Assembly (NCBI GenBank): GCA_035327565.1 | Contig: DAOLDB010000002.1 | Location: 1 to 64,000, forward strand | Direction: 5' to 3' | DNA length: 64,000 nt | From: JABDLO01 sp035327565 | GTDB taxonomy: Bacteria; Bacteroidota; Bacteroidia; Chitinophagales; Saprospiraceae | Shown: positions 27,701-37,265 of the stretch, piece after piece | Layout of the letters: every line of letters starts with the position of its first letter | Position numbering within the stretch: the stretch's first letter is position 1 | Made by a program: the position numbers and the translations under genes | The notes under the pieces: generated by a model | Database searches by the model: none | What the model was told of the DNA's origin: nothing | Seen by the model: only the letters and a program-made list of their open reading frames with translations

Positions 27701-29272
27701 GTGGGATTGATTTCCCCACCCCCCCATCATGACATTTATTCTATTGAAGATCTGGCTCAATTGATTTTTGACCTGAAAAATGCCAATCCCAATGCACGCA
27801 TTAGTGTTAAACTGGTATCTAAAGCAGGGGTAGGTATCATCGCTTCTGGTGTAGCAAAAGCTCATGCTGACCACATTCTGATCTCTGGTGCTGATGGAGG
27901 TACCGGCGCTTCTCCCTTGAGCAGTATACGACATGCGGGATTGCCCCTGGAATTGGGATTGGCAGAAACCCACCAAACACTCGTAAAAAATAATCTGAGA
28001 AACCGTGTGACTCTTCAGGCAGATGGCCAGATCCGCACAGGACGGGATTTGGCCATAGCCACCATGTTGGGTGCTGAAGAATGGGGAATTGCAACTGCAG
28101 CTCTCGTGGTTGAAGGTTGTATTCTAATGAGAAAATGTCATCTCAATACTTGTCCGGTGGGGATTGCAACTCAGGATACAGATTTAAGAAAAAAATTTTC
28201 CGGTAAGGCGGAAAACCTGGTTAACTTTTTCCACTTTCTTGCACATGAACTCCGCGAAATAATGGCATCTCTGGGTATCCGAACTGTTAATGAATTGGTA
28301 GGGCGTTCAGATTTATTACAGATAAGGAAAGATTTAAATCATTGGAAATGGAGAAGTGTTGATTTACAGAAAGTTTTGTACAGAGAGAAAAATCCGCTGG
28401 AAATAAGTGAATATAAGTCCATTGATCAGGAACATGGTCTAAATAGAGTATTGGATAAGGAACTTATCAGGTATGCTGGACTTGCTCTACAGGACAAAAT
28501 CAGTATCAATAGTGTATTTTCAATCAGAAGTACAGATCGCGCTGTAGGAACTATGCTTTCTCATGAAATTGTAAAAAGATATGGTAAGGAAGGTTTGGAG
28601 CCTGATTCTATATCTTTCCGTTTCAGAGGGTCTGCCGGCCAGAGTTTCGGAGCTTTTGCAATTCGTGGATTGAAACTGATTCTCGAAGGGGATGCAAATG
28701 ATTATCTGGGTAAAGGTTTGAGTGGTGCAAAAATGGTCATTGTCCCAGATCGCAATGCAACTTTAGATCCTTCAGAGAATATTATCATTGGAAATGTAGC
28801 ATTCTATGGAGCCACTTCAGGGGAAGCATATGTCAGGGGTATGGCTGGCGATAGGTTTTGCGTACGCAATAGTGGCGCTCATGTGGTGGTGGAAGGTATT
28901 GGTGATAATGGATGCGAGTATATGACGGGAGGTAGCGTAGTAATCCTTGGTAGAGTGGGGCGAAATTTTTCTGCGGGAATGAGTGGTGGTGTGGCTTTTA
29001 TTTATGATCCAGACCCAGCTTTTTATGCATTGTGCAACCGGGATATGGTCGTTTTAGAAAATCCGAGTCGGAGTGATATGGAGTCAATTCGAAGCAGAAT
29101 TCGCAATCACTTTCAATATACCGGTAGTGTTTCTGCGCTGGAAATTCTAGGCGATTGGGAAACCAAAATGAAATTATTCCTGAAAGTTATTCCGACAGAT
29201 TACAAGAAGATTCTGGAGAGAATCCATGAAAAGCCAGGTGAGATTTTAGAAAAATTAAAGGTAAATTCATAA
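24758..29272 (+). CDS. gltB: Glutamate synthase (GOGAT) large subunit
   Basis: A 1504-residue protein that transfers the glutamine amide to 2-oxoglutarate, giving two glutamates. The N-terminal glutaminase begins with Cys17 (SSCGIGMIAHL), which becomes the nucleophile after removal of the leader; GMRSRSTN-like RFSTNTIPKW follows. The central and FMN-binding domains contain SGEGGEDE and KPGEGGQLPGHKV. The 3Fe-4S cysteines are Cys1121, Cys1127 and Cys1132 (spacing C-x5-C-x4-C). The C-terminal beta-helix (GXXGXXXG repeats, e.g. GAHVVVEGIGDNG) completes the fold. Three ATGs in a row at 24758-24766 leave the start slightly open. gltD begins 3 bases after its stop. Confidence 0.97.
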   Translation: MMMNGGLYVPQMEKSSCGIGMIAHLAGVKSHQLVADALTILENMVHRGACGYEENSGDGAGILTQIPHELFFNELSSSNIDLGQEGTYGIGFLFLPKNETDKKACKEIISSTAEEYGFNVIIYRCVPTDHSELGLSARQVEPDMEQVFLKSKEHFIQPVSDRKLYLLRNVISNRVYTSFPHLRDDFYICSLSSKTIVYKGQLTALQLRNYYPDLSNEEYRSSVALIHSRFSTNTIPKWKLAQPFRMIAHNGEINTIRSNTNNWRAREKTIYSNVFGEEELKSITPICDPHLSDSGNFDNVLEFLVMNGRSIPHSIMMMIPEAWHEDPLASEEKKMFYRFHEMIMEPWDGPASICFTDGQIIGATLDRNGLRPSRYCLTSDGLLILASESGVFPIPPEKVVKKGRLQPGKILLANLGEGHIIMDDLVKDQVISQESYRNWIEKNTLHLDDTLNHDLNSNGQKTGKEVKLDYKLAFGFSREDEEIILQSMGKYGEEPVGSMGADIPLPILSTTAQHVSNYFKQEFAQVTNPPIDPLRERVYMSLHTFLGPAIKLHRSIESRGIRLLMASPVLSKSQFTSLINHTSAVLDFSVLESVFPCNEDNGILEQSIDLLCIKALKSIESNRRLLILDNTQIDEKKVAIPSLIACGALHQFLINEGKRKEVSIVVKGADVWETHHFATLLSFGADAIYPEMALNIISGISEDNSSVNPEKKYIKAVEKGLLKVMSKLGISTMASYKGSQTFEALGIHPDVMKKCFTYTVSRIGGMTFDMLAREQWVKHRAAFFAHVENLPDLGVYQWKVNGEYHLFNPKSIHLLQYSTACNDYKMFRQYSTAIDEQEKKACTLRSFFTYKKDINPIPLSEVEPAENILKRFATGAMSFGSISYEAHTTLAIAMNRIGGKSNSGEGGEDEIRYQPDANGENLSSAIKQVASGRFGVTIQYLAQAREIQIKMAQGAKPGEGGQLPGHKVDDWIGRVRHSTPGVGLISPPPHHDIYSIEDLAQLIFDLKNANPNARISVKLVSKAGVGIIASGVAKAHADHILISGADGGTGASPLSSIRHAGLPLELGLAETHQTLVKNNLRNRVTLQADGQIRTGRDLAIATMLGAEEWGIATAALVVEGCILMRKCHLNTCPVGIATQDTDLRKKFSGKAENLVNFFHFLAHELREIMASLGIRTVNELVGRSDLLQIRKDLNHWKWRSVDLQKVLYREKNPLEISEYKSIDQEHGLNRVLDKELIRYAGLALQDKISINSVFSIRSTDRAVGTMLSHEIVKRYGKEGLEPDSISFRFRGSAGQSFGAFAIRGLKLILEGDANDYLGKGLSGAKMVIVPDRNATLDPSENIIIGNVAFYGATSGEAYVRGMAGDRFCVRNSGAHVVVEGIGDNGCEYMTGGSVVILGRVGRNFSAGMSGGVAFIYDPDPAFYALCNRDMVVLENPSRSDMESIRSRIRNHFQYTGSVSALEILGDWETKMKLFLKVIPTDYKKILERIHEKPGEILEKLKVNS

Positions 29273-29275
29273 ATC

Positions 29276-30751
29276 ATGGGAGACATCAGGGGTTTTATAA
29301 AGTACAAACGTGAATTGCCTTCCAATCGGAAAGTGGAAGAGAGAGTACTGGACTGGAATGAAATTCCTGAAAATCATCCTGAAGATGCTGTGTTTAAACA
29401 ATCTGCGCGATGTATGGATTGTGGAGTACCTTTCTGCCATTCTGGATGTCCTTTAGGTAATCTCATACCACAATTCAATGAAGCAGTATTCAATGACCAA
29501 TGGTATACAGCATATCAAATATTGAGCAGTACAAACAATTTTCCTGAATTTACCGGAAGAATTTGCCCAGCACCCTGTGAAGGTTCATGTGTATTAGGCA
29601 TTAATCAAGATCCGGTTACAATAGAATGGATTGAAAAGAAGATTGCAGAAAAAGCTTTTGAGTCTGGATGGATCCGACCCATACAAACAGAGCGAAATGG
29701 CAAAAAGGTAGCTATTATTGGATCAGGACCTGCCGGTCTGGCTGCAGCGGATGAATTGAATAAATCGGGGTACCAAGTTTCGGTGTATGAGCGAAATGAT
29801 CGTCCCGGCGGATTGTTAAGATATGGAATTCCTGATTTCAAATTAAGAAAATCAATAGTGGAACGACGAATTCAAATCATGGAAGAATCAGGTATTATAT
29901 TCCATACCCGGGCATATGTGGGGGTCAATGTAGATGCCACTGATCTATTGAATGAAAATGATGCACTATTATTGGCAGGAGGGAGCACAGTTGCTCGAGA
30001 TATGAATGTTGAAGGCAGAGAAGGAGAAGGAATATATTTTGCCATGGAATTTTTAGAGGAGAACAACAGATGGGTTGCCGGTGATCCTATTGAGAGAAAA
30101 ATATTGATAGCTAATAAAAAAGTAGTCGTCATCGGTGGCGGAGATACCGGTTCTGATTGTATTGGAACTTCCAACCGTTTAGGTGCTGCTGATGTGGTTC
30201 AGTTGGAAATTATGCCTCAACCTTCTATTGACAGAAGAGAGGACAATCCCTGGCCTCAATGGCCATTAATATTGAGAACGTCCACTTCTCATGAAGAAGG
30301 ATGTCAAAGAGAATGGAATGTTGTTACCAGACGATTTATCAGAGATATGCAGGGTAAGTTAAGAGGAATAGAAGTGGCAGAGGTTCAGTGGAATTATGAT
30401 GTTCATACGGGAAGATCAAAATTTGTGGAAGTTGAAGGTACAATCCGAATTCTGGAATGCGACATAGTTTTTCTTGCTATAGGTTTTCTTCATACGGAGC
30501 ATGGTAAAATTCTTTCAGATCTGGGTGTGGAATGGGATCAAGCTGGAAATATCAGGACTAATCATTTTGTTACATCCAATCCTAAGGTTTTTGCTGCAGG
30601 AGATGCGCGTCGTGGTCAGTCTTTGGTAGTTTGGGCCATTCGGGAAGGAAGAGAGGCTGCCTATACAATGGATAGGTTTATAAGTAATGATTTAAAAAAT
30701 GGAATGACCGGGAAATCAACGCTTCAGGGAGACAATATATTCAGCGTTTAA
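29276..30751 (+). CDS. gltD: Glutamate synthase small subunit (NADPH-dependent)
   Basis: A 491-residue flavoprotein that feeds electrons from NAD(P)H to GltB. The N-terminal cysteines at 46, 49, 54 and 58 (RCMDCGVPFCHSGCP) and 97, 101, 105 (CPAPCEGSC) form the 4Fe-4S region. The FAD-binding motif GSGPAG is at 149-154, and a second Rossmann motif with VVVIGGGDTGSD lies near 285 for NADPH. The C-terminal GDARRGQSLVVWAI is typical. It is three bases from gltB and clearly co-translated, so the two subunits form one enzyme. A strong terminator follows at 30755. Confidence 0.97.
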   Translation: MGDIRGFIKYKRELPSNRKVEERVLDWNEIPENHPEDAVFKQSARCMDCGVPFCHSGCPLGNLIPQFNEAVFNDQWYTAYQILSSTNNFPEFTGRICPAPCEGSCVLGINQDPVTIEWIEKKIAEKAFESGWIRPIQTERNGKKVAIIGSGPAGLAAADELNKSGYQVSVYERNDRPGGLLRYGIPDFKLRKSIVERRIQIMEESGIIFHTRAYVGVNVDATDLLNENDALLLAGGSTVARDMNVEGREGEGIYFAMEFLEENNRWVAGDPIERKILIANKKVVVIGGGDTGSDCIGTSNRLGAADVVQLEIMPQPSIDRREDNPWPQWPLILRTSTSHEEGCQREWNVVTRRFIRDMQGKLRGIEVAEVQWNYDVHTGRSKFVEVEGTIRILECDIVFLAIGFLHTEHGKILSDLGVEWDQAGNIRTNHFVTSNPKVFAAGDARRGQSLVVWAIREGREAAYTMDRFISNDLKNGMTGKSTLQGDNIFSV

Positions 30752-30754
30752 TGT

Positions 30755-30785
30755 AAAAGCATTTGCCCGGAGGCAAATGCTTTTA
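30755..30785 (+). terminator. Strong intrinsic terminator closing the glnK-amtB-gltBD block
   Basis: AAAAGCATTTGCC (30755-30767) pairs perfectly with GGCAAATGCTTTT (30772-30784) over 13 bp around a CGGA loop. The T run TTTTATT follows. It also ends the opposite-strand gene region before 30846. Confidence 0.9.
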
Positions 30786-30845
30786 TTGATGGCTTTAATG
30801 TTTATTGTGAATCGTGAAAGTTTTTCAAACCAATCATGGTATCTA

Positions 30846-33800
30846 TCACGGTTTGAGTACAATGATATCTAAATTTTTTGACTTAATCAAATGATTTAAT
30901 TCTGGAACCATTTCTTCTTTCACTTTTTTAAAGACTTCAAGTTCTTTGTTAATTTTTAAGGTCATTTCATTTTTCACTTCTATTGCCGCTGCGGTGGGAG
31001 GAAAATCTCCGGTTCTCATCTGTGTCAATGAATTAAGCCCAGCCAACTTATTGGTCAGTTTGATAGGGTAATTCAACGGATCCTGATTGCTTCTGTTTTT
31101 GGTTTGATATAGTGACTCTTCTACTGTTGTCATCAAACTATCCATTTTTGCTGTAAATTGATTGATTTCACTGTCTTTTATTCTTTCATTAAAAGATTTG
31201 ATTTGATTTCGAAGCGAGCGAATATCTATTATGGCCTGGTGTGCTTCACTTACTTTATCATTGACACTTTTGATAAAATCAAATTGGGCTCTGATCTCTT
31301 CAGGCGTAGATTCGGAGTTAGGATTTTGCAGAATTTTAAAATCCTGACTCCATCGGTTTTGATTGCGTTTTAATGAAACGGAATACGTCCCTGGCACTGC
31401 TTTGGGGCCTGCCATAGAACCTGCCCAAAGAATCATGCCATCGAATCGGGTGGCATCCGGATAAGACATGTTCCAGACAAACATATTTGATCCTTCTTTC
31501 AATTCAAGTTTTTCATTCCGCTCTTTGGCATGTGTAGAATATGACCTGATGACATCCCCATTGTCATCATGATAAGAAAGTGTAATGGTGTCGGCTTTTT
31601 CATCGTAATTTTTCAGATAGAAATAAGTCATTACCCCACCCGGATGATTTAATCCTGCCCCTTTTACATTTTTATTTTGAGCGCCGGCCATTCTGTAGGA
31701 GTCCATGGGTTTAAACAGGTATGTATTCACATTCCTGATCTCATCACTGATTTGATGGAGTAATGTGAGATCATCGATGAGCCAAATACTTCTTCCCTGC
31801 GTGGCAGCAATAAGATTATTATCTTTAATGGTTAAGTCCGTAATCGGAACAATGGGAAGGTTCATCTGCAATGGATACCACTGTTGTCCGCCATTGTAAG
31901 AAATATACATACCATTTTCTGTTCCTGCGTACAATAAGTTTTTTTTCACAGGATCTTCCCTGACTACTCTTGTAAAATGTTCATCAGCAATCCCGTTCAC
32001 AATACGAGTCCAGGTTTTACCGAGATCGGTAGTTTTGTATATGTATGGTTTGAAGTCACCATGTTTGTACATGGTTGCAGCGATGTAGCATGTATTGGCA
32101 TCATGGGGTGAGGGTTCCAGAGAATTGATCATTATCCACTCCGGCATGTTTTTAGGCGTTACATTGCTCCAGGCATTGCCTCCATCCGATGTAACATGCA
32201 CGAGTCCGTCATCACTACCTGCCCAGATTAGACCTTCTTTCAGCGGTGATTCATCTGCTGCAAAAATGGTACAGTAATACTCAACACTGGTATTATCTTT
32301 GGTGACCGGACCTCCGGAGGGTCCCATTTTCGACTTGTCATTTCTGGTCAGATCAGGACTTATTAGGGTCCATGTATGTCCTTCATCTGTAGAAACATGC
32401 ACATGGTTGGAGGTCGTAAATAATTTATTAGGATCATGCCTGGAAAAGAAGATAGGAAAATTCCACTGAAACCGGTACTTCATACCTTCGGCACCATATC
32501 CCATGGGATTATCCGGCCACACATTGATGGCGCGAACGGTTCCGCGTGAATGGTTTACTCTTGTCAGAAAACCACCATAACTTCCTCCATAAACAATATC
32601 CGGGTTTTTAGGATCAGGGGCAATGTGTGCGGATTCACCTCCAGCTGTGGGTTCCCAGTCATTTTCTGTGATCGCCCATCCTTCTGATCGATGTTTGATT
32701 CGCAGGGTGGAGTTGTCTTGTTGTGCTACATAAATCCTGTAAGGAAAGTGATTGTCTGTTGTCACTCTGTAAAATTGAGCAGTAGCTTGGTTGTGATATG
32801 TTGACCAGTTTTCACCTCCGTCAAAGCTGACCTGAGCCCCACCATCATCCCCGATAATCATCCGTTTAGGATCTTCAGGGGCAATCCATAAATCATGGTG
32901 ATCTCCATGGGGTGCATTATAGGACTTGAATGTCTTTCCACCATTCGTCGATTTGTGGTAAGAAACGTTGAGAACATAAACCACTTCTTTGTCTTTAGTA
33001 TCTGCATAAATCCGGGTATAATACCAGGCTCTTTGTCTGAGTGCCCTGTCATCATTATGTTTTGTCCAGGTTTCTCCTCCATCATCTGACCGGAAAACTC
33101 CACCATTTTCATTTTCTATGATTGCCCAGACTCTTTCACTATCAGCATATGAAACGGCTACACCCGATATACCCCAAACCCCTTTAGGAAGCCCCTTATT
33201 TCCTGTGATCTCTTTCCAGCTTTCACCTCCGTCTGTACTCTTGAAAATTCCGGATCCAGGACCACCACTGGACAGGTTGTAGGGATTTCTGCGAACATTC
33301 CAGGAGGTAGCATACATGATCCGGTGATTGTTAGGATCCAGACATAGATCCACCACGCCTACATCTTCATTGATGAACAAAGTCTTTTTCCAGGTTTTGC
33401 CTCCATCGACAGTCTTAAAAACACCTCTTTCCTGGTTGGCTTTATATAAATTACCCATTGATGCTACCCACACTATGTCCGGATTGTTGGGATGAATTCT
33501 TACACGGCCAATATGCCTGGAATCAGCCAGTCCTGCAAAGATCCACGTCTTGCCGGCATCCACACTCTTCCACACTCCGTTGCCGGAGGAAACATTTCCT
33601 CTTACGGTTTTTTCTCCTGTTCCTACATAAATCACATTAGGATCCGACTCAGAAACGGCAAGGTGACCAATGGTTCCCCCAAAATATCCGTCTGAAATAT
33701 TTTCGTATGAATTTCCACCATCAGTGGTTCTCCAAACACCACCCCCGGTCGCCCCAAAATAATATAAAAGAGGATTATTGGGAACCCCCGCAACTGCACA

Positions 33801-33947
33801 GGAGCGACCACCGCGGAAAGGACCAATGTGACGCCATTCCAAAGCTTTGTAATAGGATGCCATTGGGTCTTCAGAAATTTTGATGTTTTGAGAAGTCAAC
33901 GGGATGAATAGCAGCATAAAAAAGAAAAAAGTTAAGTACTTTACCAT
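30846..33947 (-). CDS. Secreted BNR/Asp-box beta-propeller protein (annotated as glycosyl hydrolase or VPS10-like)
   Basis: A 1033-residue protein with signal peptide MVKYLTFFFFMLLFIPLTSQ. From about residue 35 it starts WRHIGPFRGGRSCAVAGVPNN, the hallmark of a large Bacteroidota family usually annotated as glycosyl hydrolase, sortilin or BNR-repeat protein. Asp-box motifs of type S-x-D-x-G-x-T-W recur (SVDAGKTWIF, TVDGGKTWKK, STDGGESWKE, SDDGGETWTK, SFDGGENWST, STDEGHTWTL, TTDLGKTWTR), giving two seven-bladed propellers. The C-terminal ~250 residues contain a helical region. No catalytic residues can be assigned and enzymatic activity is unproven. It is a solitary gene, convergent with gltD and separated from thyA by 270 bases. 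Confidence 0.85.
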   Translation of the reverse strand: MVKYLTFFFFMLLFIPLTSQNIKISEDPMASYYKALEWRHIGPFRGGRSCAVAGVPNNPLLYYFGATGGGVWRTTDGGNSYENISDGYFGGTIGHLAVSESDPNVIYVGTGEKTVRGNVSSGNGVWKSVDAGKTWIFAGLADSRHIGRVRIHPNNPDIVWVASMGNLYKANQERGVFKTVDGGKTWKKTLFINEDVGVVDLCLDPNNHRIMYATSWNVRRNPYNLSSGGPGSGIFKSTDGGESWKEITGNKGLPKGVWGISGVAVSYADSERVWAIIENENGGVFRSDDGGETWTKHNDDRALRQRAWYYTRIYADTKDKEVVYVLNVSYHKSTNGGKTFKSYNAPHGDHHDLWIAPEDPKRMIIGDDGGAQVSFDGGENWSTYHNQATAQFYRVTTDNHFPYRIYVAQQDNSTLRIKHRSEGWAITENDWEPTAGGESAHIAPDPKNPDIVYGGSYGGFLTRVNHSRGTVRAINVWPDNPMGYGAEGMKYRFQWNFPIFFSRHDPNKLFTTSNHVHVSTDEGHTWTLISPDLTRNDKSKMGPSGGPVTKDNTSVEYYCTIFAADESPLKEGLIWAGSDDGLVHVTSDGGNAWSNVTPKNMPEWIMINSLEPSPHDANTCYIAATMYKHGDFKPYIYKTTDLGKTWTRIVNGIADEHFTRVVREDPVKKNLLYAGTENGMYISYNGGQQWYPLQMNLPIVPITDLTIKDNNLIAATQGRSIWLIDDLTLLHQISDEIRNVNTYLFKPMDSYRMAGAQNKNVKGAGLNHPGGVMTYFYLKNYDEKADTITLSYHDDNGDVIRSYSTHAKERNEKLELKEGSNMFVWNMSYPDATRFDGMILWAGSMAGPKAVPGTYSVSLKRNQNRWSQDFKILQNPNSESTPEEIRAQFDFIKSVNDKVSEAHQAIIDIRSLRNQIKSFNERIKDSEINQFTAKMDSLMTTVEESLYQTKNRSNQDPLNYPIKLTNKLAGLNSLTQMRTGDFPPTAAAIEVKNEMTLKINKELEVFKKVKEEMVPELNHLIKSKNLDIIVLKP

Positions 33948-34218
33948 AGTCTGATTAATAATTTATGATTTAGGTAATTCAATTTTACATTTTATACATT
34001 CAGGTTTTGAATGTTATCTGAATACACTTAAAAGTGTATACAAATGATATTGTGGTAATGTCTGTGGATTATGTCAGCAATATATTGCTTTCTAAATTTT
34101 TATAGATTAAAAGAAGGTGATAATTTCAAAAATAAGTTAAAATTATTATAGTGGAAACCCAATCTGTCTGATGGATTAAAAACAGAATAAACCATTTCCA
34201 AAGAGTACCAGCAAATTG

Positions 34219-35013
34219 TCAAACAGATACAGTCGCCTTTATGTGTGGATGGGGATGGTAATGTAATAAAGTAAAATCATCAAAATGAAAATCAAATATG
34301 GACTTTACATTGGGATTGATTTGCATTTGAGGCAAAGGTCTGATGTCTCTTTCCAATTGCAGATATGCCTGCTCCACATGATTAGAATATAAATGCACAT
34401 CCCCGAATGAATGAATAAATTCTCCGGGTTCTAATCCACACACCTGAGCCATCATCAAAGTGAGCAAAGAATAAGAAGCTATATTGAATGGTACTCCCAG
34501 AAATACATCTGCCGATCGTTGATATAAAAGACATGAAAGTCGTCCATTTTCTATATAAAACTGAAACAAGCAATGGCAAGGGGTTAATGCCATTTCTTCC
34601 AGTTCTCCGGTATTCCAGGCATTGACTATGATCCGTCTTGAATCCGGATTGTTTTTAACCAATTCTACAGCTTTGCTAATCTGGTCGATGGTTGTACCAT
34701 CAGGTTTTGTCCAGCTTCTCCATTGCTTGCCATACACGGGCCCAAGATTGCCTTTATCGTCAGCCCAATCATTCCAGATTCTTACACCATGTTGATTAAG
34801 ATATCCAATATTTGTATCACCTTTCAAAAACCACAACAATTCATAGATGATAGATTTGAGATGCAATTTTTTTGTGGTCAATAAAGGAAAACCATGGCTC
34901 AGATCAAAACGCATCATATAACCAAAACAACTGATAGTACCTGTTCCGGTTCGGTCAGATTTTTGTACCCCGTTTTCTAATATATGCCTAAGCAATGTAT
35001 GGTATTGTTTCAT
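34219..35013 (-). CDS. thyA: Thymidylate synthase
   Basis: A 264-residue enzyme that makes dTMP from dUMP and 5,10-methylene-THF. The length and residue numbering equal E. coli ThyA: active-site Cys146 is in ALTPCHC, the dUMP phosphate-binding Arg in SDRTGTGT at 19-26, QRSADVFLGVPFNIASY around 166-182, and HLYSNHVEQA near 208. The C-terminus IKATVSV is complete. dihydrofolate reductase, often next to thyA, is not within view. The gene is transcribed away from the UbiD-like gene. Confidence 0.98.
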   Translation of the reverse strand: MKQYHTLLRHILENGVQKSDRTGTGTISCFGYMMRFDLSHGFPLLTTKKLHLKSIIYELLWFLKGDTNIGYLNQHGVRIWNDWADDKGNLGPVYGKQWRSWTKPDGTTIDQISKAVELVKNNPDSRRIIVNAWNTGELEEMALTPCHCLFQFYIENGRLSCLLYQRSADVFLGVPFNIASYSLLTLMMAQVCGLEPGEFIHSFGDVHLYSNHVEQAYLQLERDIRPLPQMQINPNVKSIFDFHFDDFTLLHYHPHPHIKATVSV

Positions 35014-35207
35014 GATATGTGTGTGTTATGTGTTGAATGAGCAACATGAATAATAACTGTGTTATTTGAACAACAAGATACAAATATGTAAATAATCCTG
35101 TATATGAAGTCAGGATTTTTCATGGATATGCCGATGGGTGAACAAAGTATTTGATTATGATTTTATATATTGTCATTGCATTGATTTAAGAAAAAGATAA
35201 ATGAAGT

Positions 35208-37043
35208 ATGTATAAAAGTCTGTCAGATTGTATAATTGATCTTGAGAAGAATGATATGATCATTCGAATAAGTACGGAAGTTGATCCCAATCTGGAGATG
35301 GCGGAAATACACAGAAGGATTTATAATGCAGGTGGGCCGGCAATCTTATTTGAAAAAGTAAAAGGGAGTCCTTTCAAAGCGGTAAGTAATATTTACGGGA
35401 CATTTGAAAGAACGGAATTCATATTTCGAAATACCTTGTCCAAGGTAAAGAAAGTCATTGAACTTAAAGCGGATCCTTCACGATTGATTAAAAGGCCATT
35501 GCATTATTTAGGCGCTGGTTTGACGGCAATCACTGCTTTGCCTTTAAAATCTTTAGTATCCAGGCCGGTAAAATATGGTCAAACTACCATCGACCAATTG
35601 CCATTGATCAAATCATGGCCCTCGGATGGAGGAGCCTTTATTACACTTCCTCAGGTATTAACCCTTCCTCCTTATACATCATCAATTATGCAATCTAATG
35701 TCGGAATGTACCGGGTTCAACTTAATGGCAATGAATATGATATAAATGAGGAAGTTGGCATGCATTATCAAATTCACCGGGGCATTGGGGTTCACCATAC
35801 TATGTACAACCGTAGCGATCAACCATTCCGGTGCAGTATCTTTGTAGGAGGCCCGCCCTCTCATGCATTTGCTGCCATTATGCCGATGCCGGAAGGCATA
35901 AGTGAGCTTACTTTTGCCGGAATGTTGGCAGGACGTCGGTTCAGGTATTTCTTTGATGATATGGGGCATGTAGTTTCGTCCGATGCTGATTTTGTCATTA
36001 CGGGTACTATATTAAAAAATGTGATGAAACCTGAGGGGCCATTTGGTGATCACCTGGGTTATTATAGCCTACAGCATGATTTTCCGGTTATGAAAATAGA
36101 TCGTGTATATCACCGGAAAAATCCGCTTTGGCACTTTACTGTGGTGGGGAGACCACCACAGGAAGACAGTAGTTTTGGCCATTTAATCCATTTATTGGTG
36201 AAAGAATTGACTCCGCAGGAATTTCCAGGACTGGTTTCTTTAAATGCCGTAGATGCTGCCGGTGTACATCCACTACTCATTGCCATTGGCAAGGAAAGAT
36301 ACATGCCCTTTAGAGAACGGAAGCCTGAAGAAATCCTAACCATAGCCAATAGGATATTAGGTTCAGGACAAACTTCCCTGGCAAAGTATTTGTGGATTGC
36401 AGCCGAAGGGGATGATCCTCAGCTCAATACCCATGATATCCGGCATTTTTTCCATCATATGCTGGAGAGAGTAGACTGGAAAAAGGATCTTCATTTTTAT
36501 ACCTGTACGACCATTGACACATTAGATTATTCCGGAACGGGCTGGAATGCAGGCAGCAAAGTGGTGGTAGCAGCCTGCGGGAAGGTAATAAGAACCCTGG
36601 AATCCAGGGTTCCTGAAGGATTGAAATTGCCACAGAGGTTTGGAAAAGTGGAGCTCATACAACCGGGAATTCTCGCAATGGAAGGCCCCTCTTATACAGG
36701 GGGGGAAACTGCCTTTTTAGAAATGGAAAAACTTACGGCTGTGCTCAAGTCTCAAGAACTGGAAGGATTCCCCTTGATTATTTTATGCGATGATAGCCGG
36801 TTCATTTCTTCCACACTGAATAATTTTCTATGGGTAACTTTTACCCGGAGCAACCCTTCTCATGATATCTATGGAATTGGTGCATTTGTCGAACATAAAC
36901 ACTGGGGCTGCCATGGTTCTCTCATCATTGATGCACGGATCAAATCTCATCATGCTCCTTTACTTGAAACGGATCCTGCGATCTCAAAAAAGGTGGATCA
37001 GATTTTTAGTAAAGAACCGAATCTGAGAGAATTGAATATTTAA
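35208..37043 (+). CDS. UbiD-family decarboxylase
   Basis: A 611-residue member of the UbiD family, which uses prenylated FMN for reversible (de)carboxylation of aromatic or unsaturated acids. The N-terminal LEKNDMIIRISTEVDPNLEMAEI, the metal- and prFMN-binding HYQIHRGIGVHHT region near 185-200, FVGGPPSHAFAA, and GPFGDHLGYYS (about 280) with the conserved Glu in MKPEGPF are all typical. Bacteroidota commonly have this long version, annotated for menaquinone biosynthesis (MqnP/UbiD-type) without biochemical proof. No ubiX or ubiA gene lies close by, so the prFMN supply must be elsewhere. Confidence 0.88.
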   Translation: MYKSLSDCIIDLEKNDMIIRISTEVDPNLEMAEIHRRIYNAGGPAILFEKVKGSPFKAVSNIYGTFERTEFIFRNTLSKVKKVIELKADPSRLIKRPLHYLGAGLTAITALPLKSLVSRPVKYGQTTIDQLPLIKSWPSDGGAFITLPQVLTLPPYTSSIMQSNVGMYRVQLNGNEYDINEEVGMHYQIHRGIGVHHTMYNRSDQPFRCSIFVGGPPSHAFAAIMPMPEGISELTFAGMLAGRRFRYFFDDMGHVVSSDADFVITGTILKNVMKPEGPFGDHLGYYSLQHDFPVMKIDRVYHRKNPLWHFTVVGRPPQEDSSFGHLIHLLVKELTPQEFPGLVSLNAVDAAGVHPLLIAIGKERYMPFRERKPEEILTIANRILGSGQTSLAKYLWIAAEGDDPQLNTHDIRHFFHHMLERVDWKKDLHFYTCTTIDTLDYSGTGWNAGSKVVVAACGKVIRTLESRVPEGLKLPQRFGKVELIQPGILAMEGPSYTGGETAFLEMEKLTAVLKSQELEGFPLIILCDDSRFISSTLNNFLWVTFTRSNPSHDIYGIGAFVEHKHWGCHGSLIIDARIKSHHAPLLETDPAISKKVDQIFSKEPNLRELNI

Positions 37044-37265
37044 TAGAATGGATTTTTATGTGCTCTAAGATTGTCCTGAAAAAATTTCAATCTTATCTCT
37101 TCCAAGACAAGTTATTTATTTGTTGATTCTGATTGAACTTTTCAGAAACCAGTCGAATGTATTTGGGTATGAAAAGAATTTTGATACTTGCTAAATTATA
37201 AATACCTTTCCCTTTCTTAAATCAATTTATTTTATTAAAACAAAAAATCAAACCCTGAAATTGAA

